Positions 1-5,429 of a stretch of 11,282 nt of DNA are shown here, piece after piece. The position numbers and the translations under genes are program-made. This stretch comes from Comamonadaceae bacterium UBA2334 (lineage in GTDB: Bacteria; Pseudomonadota; Gammaproteobacteria; Burkholderiales; Burkholderiaceae_C). Position 1 is the stretch's first letter, and every line of letters starts with the position of its first letter. A model generated the notes under the pieces. The model searched no databases, was not told the DNA's origin, and saw only the letters and a program-made list of their open reading frames with translations. Location of the stretch: positions 1 through 11,282 of the forward strand of contig DDUQ01000109.1 of NCBI GenBank assembly GCA_002344885.1. Reading direction: 5' to 3'.

Positions 1-1
1 C

Positions 2-727
2 ATCCACAAGCAGAACAACCTCGTCTTCGTGATGCGCGCGTCCTACGCCGACGAGCTGGAGAAGATCCTCGAGCACTGGAAGAGCCTCGGGGCGGACCGG
101 GTGACGGTCGTCCACTACGACGACGAGATCGGCAACCAGAACTTCGCGACGGTCGAGCGCATCATGCAGCGCGCCGGCAAGAAGGCGACCGGCGTGAAAT
201 TGAAGCGCAACGCCGACGTCGAGAAGGCCCAGGTGGACGCCATCATCGCCTCGGACCCGCAGGTGATCGTGGCGACCACGCTCTACGGCGCCACGGCCCA
301 GGTGGTGAAGGCGCTCAAGGCGGCGGGCAAGCCCTACAACATCACCTCGCTGTCCTTCGTGGGCCCCAGCCAGCTCGCCAAGGCGGCCGGGTCCGACGCG
401 GCGGGCGTCTCGGTCGCGGGCGTGGTGCCCCCGCCCGCTAAGAGCATCGTTCCGGTGATCAAGGAGTGCGGGGAGGCCATCAAGAAGGCCGGCATCCCCG
501 AGCTCAACTACACCAACCTCGAGGCCTGCATCGCCGCCAAGGTGCTCACGGAGGCCATGCGCCGCGCCGGCAAGGAAGTCACCCGGGAAAGCCTCTACAA
601 GGCCCTGAACGGCCTGGGCACGCTGGACGTGGGGGGCTACACCGTCACCTTCGGCCCGGACCAGCGCCACGGCAACCGCTACGTGGAGCTCGCGGTGATC
701 GGGCGGGGCGGCCAATTCCGCTTCTAG
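2..727 (+). CDS. ABC transporter substrate-binding protein, branched-chain amino acid type (5'-truncated)
   Basis: This is the C-terminal part (about 241 residues) of a periplasmic receptor of the Leu/Ile/Val-binding family (Peripla_BP_6). The reading frame is open from base 2, so the signal peptide and N-terminal lobe lie outside the window. Visible family traits are the alternating strand/helix pattern of the Rossmann-like lobes, for example the strand VTVVHYDDEIG followed by a helix and then a second-lobe segment VIVATTLYGATAQVVKALKA. The C-terminal stretch GYTVTFGPDQRHGNRYVELAVI is the usual closing segment, where such receptors show a G-x-x-x-F-x-P-x-x-R-x-G pattern. Such proteins deliver a small solute (amino acid, amide, urea or aromatic acid) to an ABC permease; the ligand cannot be read from this part. 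Codons are strongly G/C-ending, more so than in the genes downstream. No permease or ATPase gene is visible and no strong terminator follows the stop. Confidence 0.85.
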   Translation: MHKQNNLVFVMRASYADELEKILEHWKSLGADRVTVVHYDDEIGNQNFATVERIMQRAGKKATGVKLKRNADVEKAQVDAIIASDPQVIVATTLYGATAQVVKALKAAGKPYNITSLSFVGPSQLAKAAGSDAAGVSVAGVVPPPAKSIVPVIKECGEAIKKAGIPELNYTNLEACIAAKVLTEAMRRAGKEVTRESLYKALNGLGTLDVGGYTVTFGPDQRHGNRYVELAVIGRGGQFRF

Positions 728-735
728 CGGGCGTC

Positions 736-764
736 TTGCGTAGGTTTGCCCAAGCCCTTATAAT
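736..764 (+). promoter_or_regulatory. sigma70 promoter of the rpsP operon
   Basis: A -35 element TTGCGT (736-741), a 17-bp spacer and a perfect -10 element TATAAT (759-764) predict transcription starting near 771, giving a leader of roughly 100 nt before rpsP. The promoter begins only 9 bp after the stop of the upstream receptor gene. The -10 box lies in the loop of a short inverted repeat, AAGCC (752-756) and GGCTT (769-773), followed by more T residues; this could weakly terminate read-through from upstream. A strong constitutive or growth-rate-controlled promoter is expected for a ribosomal protein gene. Confidence 0.8.
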
Positions 765-845
765 GCAAGGCTTTTCCGCGTTCGTCCCGATGCAGGTATC
801 CGGGGTCGGGCGGCGGGATTCCGGCAGCATCCACAGCAACTGTTA

Positions 846-860
846 CCCGTTCACAACGGG
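846..860 (+). other. small hairpin directly before the rpsP ribosome binding site
   Basis: CCCGTT (846-851) and AACGGG (855-860) form a perfect 6-bp stem with a 3-nt loop. The hairpin ends one base before the likely Shine-Dalgarno sequence TTGGAG (862-867), which lies 5 nt from the rpsP ATG. In the leader mRNA it could stack next to the initiation site or protect it. Function is inferred from position only. Confidence 0.45.
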
Positions 861-872
861 ATTGGAGCCAAC

Positions 873-1127
873 ATGGTCGTGATCAGACTGGCGCGCGGTG
901 GCGCGAAGAATCGTCCCTTCTACAGCGTCGTCGTCGCCGATTCGCGCATGCCGCGCGACGGGCGCTTCATCGAGCGCATCGGCTTCTACAACCCCCTGGC
1001 CAAGGGTGGCGAAGAGTCCCTGCGCATTGCAGCTGACCGCCTGACTTACTGGACCGGCGTGGGTGCCCAGGCATCCGATACCGTGGCCCGCCTGATCAAA
1101 GCCAACGCCGCCAAAGCTGCTGCCTGA
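873..1127 (+). CDS. rpsP: 30S ribosomal protein bS16
   Basis: This 84-residue protein is ribosomal protein S16 of the small subunit, which binds 16S rRNA in the 5' and central domains and assists 30S assembly. It starts with the family signature MVVIRLARGGAKNRPFYSVV, followed by VADSRMPRDGRFIERIGFYNP, which is the highly conserved core. Its length matches the family norm of about 80-90 residues. The ATG at 873 follows a Shine-Dalgarno-like TTGGAG. It is the first gene of the rpsP-rimM-trmD operon and is separated from rimM by a terminator-like structure. That fits the much higher need for S16 than for the two enzymes downstream. Identification is firm. Confidence 0.98.
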   Translation: MVVIRLARGGAKNRPFYSVVVADSRMPRDGRFIERIGFYNPLAKGGEESLRIAADRLTYWTGVGAQASDTVARLIKANAAKAAA

Positions 1128-1132
1128 TCGGT

Positions 1133-1208
1133 ACCGGTGACAGGTTCACCGGTCGCGAGTCCAAGCGATGTGCCCGGCTTCAAGCCGCGAAGGGCCCATC
1201 GCTTTTTT
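1133..1208 (+). terminator. double hairpin with T-tract between rpsP and rimM (terminator or attenuator)
   Basis: Two inverted repeats lie in the 102-bp gap after rpsP. The first is ACCGGTGA (1133-1140) with TCACCGGT (1146-1153), an 8-bp stem with a 5-nt loop. The second is AAGCGATG (1163-1170) with CATCGCTT (1197-1204), extended after one mismatch by GCCC/GGGC (1172-1175/1192-1195). It encloses a further small stem GGCTT/AAGCC and is followed by six T residues (1203-1208). This has the form of an intrinsic terminator. Since rimM and trmD have no clear promoter of their own here, it probably acts as a partial terminator that lowers transcription of the enzymes relative to S16; mRNA end protection is an alternative. 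Confidence 0.75.
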
Positions 1209-1229
1209 GTTTCTACACCTGCAATATCC

Positions 1230-1808
1230 ATGAGCAACGTCTTCAAAGTCTGTGAACTGCCGGCTGACGCGGTTGAAATGGGGCGTTTTGCCGAGGCCTG
1301 GGGCATCAAGGGCTGGATCAAGGTTCATGCGCACAGCGCTGCCCCCGATGTGCTGCTGGCGGCTGCCGAGTGGTATCTGCAACGGCCCGAAGCGCCACAC
1401 GACCGGGGCTTTGAAGCATTCAACGGCACGGTTCAGGTCCGGCCGGTGGCTGTTAAGCCCCATTCGGATACCCTCGTCGCACAACTGGAGGGTGTGGGTG
1501 ACCGCAATGCGGCCGAGGCACTCAAGGGCGCGCGCATTTATGTCTCGCGCAGCCATTTCCCCGCTTGCCATGATCCGGATGAGTTCTATTGGGTCGATTT
1601 GCTGGGTTTGGCTGTTGTCAACCGTGAAGGCGTGGTATTGGGCAAGGTCAAAGACCTGATGGCCACCGGGCCCACCTCGGTGCTGGTGCTGGCATATGAG
1701 CATGAAGGCAAGCCTGCCGAGCGTTTGATTCCATTTGTCTCGGCTTACGTGGACGCCGTGGACAAATCGGCGGGTCAGATCACCGTTGACTGGCAACCTG
1801 ACTACTGA
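1230..1808 (+). CDS. rimM: ribosome maturation factor RimM
   Basis: RimM (192 residues) assists late maturation of the 30S head and works with S19 and 16S rRNA. The N-terminal RimM barrel is visible as VEMGRFAEAWGIKGWIKVHAHS (about residues 15-36), matching the family pattern G-x-x-x-x-x-x-G-I-x-G-W-x-K-V. The C-terminal PRC-barrel begins at EFYWVDLLGLAVVN (about residues 112-125) with the conserved aromatic pair, and contains G-K-V-x-x-L-M-x-T-G-x-x-x-V-L-V and the closing IPFV-x(n)-VDW motif. The ATG at 1230 was chosen because the family homology starts just after it; a longer in-frame reading from 1137 would run through the hairpin structure and has no homology. No clear Shine-Dalgarno sequence precedes this ATG, consistent with low expression. 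It lies 20 bp before trmD. Confidence 0.95.
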   Translation: MSNVFKVCELPADAVEMGRFAEAWGIKGWIKVHAHSAAPDVLLAAAEWYLQRPEAPHDRGFEAFNGTVQVRPVAVKPHSDTLVAQLEGVGDRNAAEALKGARIYVSRSHFPACHDPDEFYWVDLLGLAVVNREGVVLGKVKDLMATGPTSVLVLAYEHEGKPAERLIPFVSAYVDAVDKSAGQITVDWQPDY

Positions 1809-1828
1809 GAGACGCTGAGAGCGGCCAC

Positions 1829-2626
1829 ATGCGGTTTGATGTCATCACGCTGTTTCCCGACCTGTTTGCGCCGTTTCTTGCGCAGGGGATCAACCGGCGT
1901 GCGTTCGAGAGCAAGCGGGTCGAAGTGGTGTTGTGGAACCCGCGGGACATGGCCGACGGCAACTACCGGCGTGTGGACGACAGGCCCTTCGGCGGCGGTC
2001 CGGGTATGGTGATGATGGCAGAACCCATGGCCAGGTGCCTGGATGCTGTGCGTGTTGCCCGGGCCGAGCCCCCGGGCAAACAGGTGCCGGTGGTGCTGTT
2101 TTCGCCGCAGGGCAGGCCACTGGAGCACGGATCGGTGCAAACATGGGCCGAAAGCGACGGCGCGGTACTGGTGTGTGGGCGCTACGAGGGCATTGACCAG
2201 CGCTTCATCGATGCCTGTGTGGATGTCCAGATCAGCCTCGGAGATTTTGTGCTGTCGGGGGGGGAAATTGCGGCCATGGCATTGCTCGATGCCGTGGCAC
2301 GTCTGCAGCCTGGCGTGCTGAACGATGCAGGCAGCCACCAGCAGGACAGCTTCAACCCGGCTCTGGATGGTTTGCTCGACTGCGCCCATTACACACGGCC
2401 TGAAGTCTGGCATCACAACGGTACCGAGTGGGGCGTGCCCGATGTGCTGTTGTCGGGTGACCATGCGCGAATCGCCCGGTTCAGGCGCGATGCCAGTTTG
2501 CTGAGCACGGCCCGACACCGCCCCGATGTGTTGGCCCAGGTGCGCCAGGCTGGTTTGCTGGACCGGCAGGACGAAGCGACCTTGCAGCACGTCAACGCCT
2601 TCCCGGCTGCCGAGCCGCCTGGCTGA
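1829..2626 (+). CDS. trmD: tRNA (guanine-N1)-methyltransferase TrmD
   Basis: TrmD (265 residues) methylates N1 of G37, next to the anticodon, in tRNAs with G at position 36, preventing +1 frameshifting. It is a cytosolic SPOUT-class dimer with a trefoil-knot S-adenosylmethionine site. Visible motifs are GNYRRVDDRPFGGGPGMVM (44-62), the knot segments SPQG (92-95), GRYEGIDQR (117-125) and SLGDFVLSGGE (136-146), and the QDSF segment with Asp173, matching the catalytic aspartate of the family. The tRNA-binding C-terminal part contains HYTRPEVW and VLLSGDHARI (206-215). The length is close to the usual 240-260 residues, with a short extra tail. It sits 20 bp after rimM in the standard order. The gene normally next, rplS, is missing; lgt follows instead. 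Confidence 0.97.
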   Translation: MRFDVITLFPDLFAPFLAQGINRRAFESKRVEVVLWNPRDMADGNYRRVDDRPFGGGPGMVMMAEPMARCLDAVRVARAEPPGKQVPVVLFSPQGRPLEHGSVQTWAESDGAVLVCGRYEGIDQRFIDACVDVQISLGDFVLSGGEIAAMALLDAVARLQPGVLNDAGSHQQDSFNPALDGLLDCAHYTRPEVWHHNGTEWGVPDVLLSGDHARIARFRRDASLLSTARHRPDVLAQVRQAGLLDRQDEATLQHVNAFPAAEPPG

Positions 2627-2686
2627 TGGGGCCGGTTGTTTTCGAGCGGCAGGCTGCTCGTGTGCTGGTCGCGTGTGGGCCTCGGG

Positions 2687-2702
2687 CACAATCCCGACCA
2701 TG
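2687..2702 (+). promoter_or_regulatory. possible -10 element placing the lgt transcript start at its ATG
   Basis: CACAAT (2687-2692), a good -10 match, lies 7 nt before the ATG at 2700, so transcription from it would begin at or within a base or two of the start codon. No Shine-Dalgarno sequence is visible before 2700 or 2706. The -35 region (around 2664-2669, GCTGGT) is poor. The arrangement suggests a leaderless lgt mRNA, but the promoter is weak by sequence. Confidence 0.4.
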
Positions 2703-3512
2703 TTGATGCATCCTCAAATCGATCCGGTGGCCCTGCAGATAGGCCCACTGGCCGTTCATTGGTACGGACTGACCTATCTCGCCGCTTTCGGGTTGTTCAT
2801 GTGGCTGGGCATGCGCCGGTTGCAGCATCCGCCGTTCGCCGGGCTCGTGGCCCAGGGCATTTGGCACAGGCGCGATGTGGAGGACATTCTGTTTCTCGGT
2901 GTCGTGGGTGTGGTGGCAGGGGGGCGAATCGGGTACTGCCTGTTTTACAAGCCGGCCTACTACCTGTCACATCCGCTGGAAATTTTTGCCGTCTGGCAAG
3001 GGGGCATGAGCTTTCATGGCGGGTTGCTCGGCGTGGCTCTGGCGATGGTGTGGTTTGCCCGTTCGCGGCAACGCCCTTTCCTGCAGGTCATGGATCTGGT
3101 GGCTCCGTGCGTGCCCACCGGCCTGGCGGCGGGACGTGTGGGTAATTTCATCAATGGTGAACTGTGGGGGCGGGTGGCCGATCCGTCTTTGCCCTGGGCC
3201 ATGGTGTTCCGTGGCGCGGGAGACTTGCCGCGTCACCCATCGCAGCTGTACCAGTTTCTACTCGAGGGCTTGCTGTTGTTTGTGCTGCTTTGGTTGTATG
3301 CACGTTCAGAACGCAAGCCCGGGCAGGTGGCGGCTGCGTTCGTGTTCGGGTACGGCGTGTTCAGGTTCATTGCCGAGTACTTCCGTGAGCCCGACGCGCA
3401 TCTGGGTCTGCTGGCGTTGGGCATGAGCATGGGGCAATGGCTGTGTGTGCCCATGATCGTGGTGGGTGCGGGGGTCTGGCATTGGGCGGGTGGCCGAAAC
3501 AACCGGTCCTGA
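2700..3512 (+). CDS. lgt: prolipoprotein diacylglyceryl transferase
   Basis: Lgt (270 residues) is an inner-membrane enzyme that moves a diacylglyceryl group from phosphatidylglycerol to the lipobox cysteine of prolipoproteins, the first step of lipoprotein maturation. The protein has about seven hydrophobic segments. Key motifs are HWYGLTYL near the N-terminus (20-27), SFHGGLLG (104-111) with the conserved His106, the Lgt signature GRVGNFINGELWGR (145-158), RHPSQLYQ (178-185) and FRFIAEYFREPD (221-232). The start is ATG 2700, or ATG 2706 two codons later; neither has a visible ribosome binding site. It lies 73 bp after trmD, in the position where rplS normally occurs. It probably has its own promoter, although read-through from trmD is possible because no terminator lies between them. 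Confidence 0.96.
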   Translation: MLMHPQIDPVALQIGPLAVHWYGLTYLAAFGLFMWLGMRRLQHPPFAGLVAQGIWHRRDVEDILFLGVVGVVAGGRIGYCLFYKPAYYLSHPLEIFAVWQGGMSFHGGLLGVALAMVWFARSRQRPFLQVMDLVAPCVPTGLAAGRVGNFINGELWGRVADPSLPWAMVFRGAGDLPRHPSQLYQFLLEGLLLFVLLWLYARSERKPGQVAAAFVFGYGVFRFIAEYFREPDAHLGLLALGMSMGQWLCVPMIVVGAGVWHWAGGRNNRS

Positions 3513-3626
3513 TGGCAAGTTGATGCGGGTTTGTGCGGGGTGGGAAATGCCCGATGGCCTGCTGCGCCGCGCGGGTTTAACGTTGGGTGCGTTTCATTCC
3601 TCTGCACCTCAAGTTTGGACACCCCC
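3513..3626. other. 114-bp intergenic region before the receptor-crotonase-matB cluster
   Basis: No gene or convincing terminator for lgt was seen here. A promoter for the three-gene cluster would be expected, but the best candidate (TTGATG at 3520-3525 with GGAAAT at 3543-3548) is a poor match, so none is assigned. The cluster may also be read through from lgt. Confidence 0.4.
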
Positions 3627-4640
3627 ATGACCGCACCTGACTCCCATTGTTCTGAACTGGCCGCCCTCACGCGTCGCGATGTGTTGAAAACCGTTGCCAG
3701 TGCCGCCGCTGTTGGCGTGTCGCCCGCCTTCGGGCAGGCTGCCTGGCCGGCCAAACCCGTCACGATGATCGTTCCGTTCCCGGCAGGTGGTGGGACCGAT
3801 GCTTTTGCCCGTCCCCTGTCCGCGCAGTTTGCGAAACTCACAGGCAAGACTTTGGTGGTTGACAACAAGGGCGGGGCAGGTGGAACGGTGGGTGCTGGGG
3901 TGGCAGCCAAAGCCCAGCCGGATGGGTACACCTTGTTCATGGGGGCTGTGCACCACACCATTGCGCCAGCCATGTACCCCCGGCTCGATTACGACCTGGA
4001 ACGTGACCTGATTCCCCTCATTCAGGTGGCCAGTGTGCCCCAGGTGCTGGTCGTCAACCCGCGCAACGTCCCGGCCACTGACTTCAAAGCGTTTTTGGAG
4101 CATGTGCGCAAGCAACCGGGCAGGTTGAACTACGGCTCTGCGGGTGCCGGTACGTCACATCATTTGGCGGGCGAGTTGTTCAAGCTGCAAACCAGGACTT
4201 TCATCACCCACATCCCCTACAGGGGTGCCGGCCCAGCGTTGCAGGATTTGATAGCAGGCAATGTCGATGTGATGTTCGATGGACTGGGTTCCTCTGCTGC
4301 TCACATCAAAGGGGGACGCATCAAGGCGCTGATGGTGTCCGGTGCCAAGCGCAATGCGGCTTTTCCCGACGTGCCATGCTCGGCGGAACTGGGGCTGCCC
4401 GACTACAGCGTGACCACCTGGTACGGTGTGTGGGCACCTCGGGGCACACCCGCCGATGCGCAGGCACGCGCGATCGAAGAGATACGCAAGGCTTGCCTGA
4501 CCGATGATGCCAAGGCCATCTGGGCCAACCAGGGCGCAGAGTTTCCCAACCTGACCGGGCAGGCGTTTGCAGCCTTCATCAAGGCCGAATTGCTCAAGTG
4601 GGCACAGGTTGTTCAAGGGTCGGGCGCCAAACTGGACTGA
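3627..4640 (+). CDS. tripartite tricarboxylate transporter substrate receptor (Bug/TctC family), Tat-exported
   Basis: This 337-residue periplasmic receptor belongs to the Bug (TctC-like) family, whose members bind di- and tricarboxylates and other small acids for TTT transporters. It begins with a twin-arginine signal: TRRDVLK (15-21), then a short hydrophobic run and a likely cleavage site around AFGQA (35-39). Family motifs follow: PFPAGGGTD (51-58), NKGGAGGTVGA (80-90), YGSAGAGTSHHLAGELFK (169-186) and HIPYRGAGPALQDLIAGNVD (195-214). The ATG at 3627 is chosen because it starts directly before the signal peptide; a weak GGA lies 7 nt upstream. No TctA or TctB membrane genes are in view, so it is either an orphan receptor or uses a transporter encoded elsewhere. 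It ends 4 bp before the crotonase gene, implying an operon. The link with matB suggests malonate or a related acid as ligand (inference). Confidence 0.92.
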   Translation: MTAPDSHCSELAALTRRDVLKTVASAAAVGVSPAFGQAAWPAKPVTMIVPFPAGGGTDAFARPLSAQFAKLTGKTLVVDNKGGAGGTVGAGVAAKAQPDGYTLFMGAVHHTIAPAMYPRLDYDLERDLIPLIQVASVPQVLVVNPRNVPATDFKAFLEHVRKQPGRLNYGSAGAGTSHHLAGELFKLQTRTFITHIPYRGAGPALQDLIAGNVDVMFDGLGSSAAHIKGGRIKALMVSGAKRNAAFPDVPCSAELGLPDYSVTTWYGVWAPRGTPADAQARAIEEIRKACLTDDAKAIWANQGAEFPNLTGQAFAAFIKAELLKWAQVVQGSGAKLD

Positions 4641-4644
4641 ACAC

Positions 4645-5415
4645 ATGGCAGGCTCGGTCACATACACCATCGAGAGTGCCGTTGCGTCGGTGCTGATCAG
4701 CCACGCGGGCAAATTCAACGCCATGTCGCGCAACATGTGGCATGACCTGAAAGCGACTTTTCAGAGCCTGTCAGATCAGGCCGGCTTGCGCTGCGTGGTG
4801 ATTTCGGGTGAAAACGGGCACTTCTGCGCCGGCGGTGACATTGCCGAGTACCCCAGCTTCAGGTTCCACCCGGATTCGCTGGCCAGGTTTCACGAGCACG
4901 ATGTGTGGGGTGGTCTGGATGCGGTGTTGCGGTGCCCTGTGCCCGTGGTGGCAGCCATTGAAGGCAACTGCATGGGGGCCGGGGTCGAGATTGCCAGTTG
5001 TTGCGATTTGCGAGTGGCAGGCGTGTCGGCGCGGTTCGGTGCGCCGATTGCGCGGTTGGGTTTTCCCATGGCACCTCGTGAGGCGCATTTGGTGGCGTCA
5101 GCGCTCGGCATGGCAACGGCGTGCGAAATGCTGCTGGAGGCAGCCGTTCTGGATGCGCAGGAACTGAAACAGCGCGGTTTTTTGAACCGCGTGGTGCCAG
5201 ACCCGGAGGTGCAGGGCGAAGCCGCCGCCACAGCGGGCCGCGTGGCATCGTTGGCACCTCAGGCTGCCCGCCTGAACAAACAGACCCTGCGGGCTTTGGC
5301 CAACGGGCCAGACAACTTGCAGGCATTGGTGGCACAAGCGTATCAATACGCACCGCATGCCGAGCACAGGGAAGGTATTGGTTCTTTCCTTGCCAAGCGC
5401 AAGCCTGTATTTTGA
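4645..5415 (+). CDS. enoyl-CoA hydratase/isomerase (crotonase) family protein
   Basis: This 256-residue protein has the crotonase fold, which acts on acyl-CoA thioesters through an oxyanion hole. Visible parts are HFCAGGDI (59-66), the first oxyanion-hole segment, and GNCMGAGVEIASCCDLRVAG (107-126), with the second oxyanion glycines and Glu115 aligned by eye with Glu144 of rat crotonase. The partner glutamate (rat Glu164) falls in FGAPIARLGF and is Ile135 here. A classical hydratase reaction is therefore doubtful; isomerase, decarboxylase, hydrolase or another crotonase activity is possible. The ATG at 4645 is only 4 bp after the receptor gene, and matB follows after 14 bp, so the three genes probably form one transcript. 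The company of MatB points to malonyl-CoA or a substituted malonyl-CoA as a possible substrate. This is inference. Confidence 0.88.
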   Translation: MAGSVTYTIESAVASVLISHAGKFNAMSRNMWHDLKATFQSLSDQAGLRCVVISGENGHFCAGGDIAEYPSFRFHPDSLARFHEHDVWGGLDAVLRCPVPVVAAIEGNCMGAGVEIASCCDLRVAGVSARFGAPIARLGFPMAPREAHLVASALGMATACEMLLEAAVLDAQELKQRGFLNRVVPDPEVQGEAAATAGRVASLAPQAARLNKQTLRALANGPDNLQALVAQAYQYAPHAEHREGIGSFLAKRKPVF

Positions 5416-5429
5416 AGATTGCTATCAAA

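Noticed and set aside
1137..1229. N-terminal extension of RimM from an upstream start
   Set aside because: The extra 31 codons run through the terminator-like hairpins and show no similarity to the RimM family; ATG 1230 fits the family start.
1802..2701. Long open frame (299 codons) on the minus strand opposite trmD
   Set aside because: It is antisense to the well-conserved trmD gene, shows no recognisable domain and is rich in His/Pro/Arg, as expected from a shadow frame in GC-rich DNA.
3549..3584. Possible terminator after lgt (CCCG...CGGGTTT)
   Set aside because: The stem is short and imperfect and only three T residues follow; not strong enough to call.
3233..3973. Minus-strand frame across the end of lgt and start of the receptor gene
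   Set aside because: It spans two genes on the other strand and the intergenic gap, with no start signal or domain; probably chance.
5121..5429. Extension of MatB by about 100 residues upstream
   Set aside because: It overlaps the crotonase gene in another frame and the MatB family start corresponds to ATG 5430.
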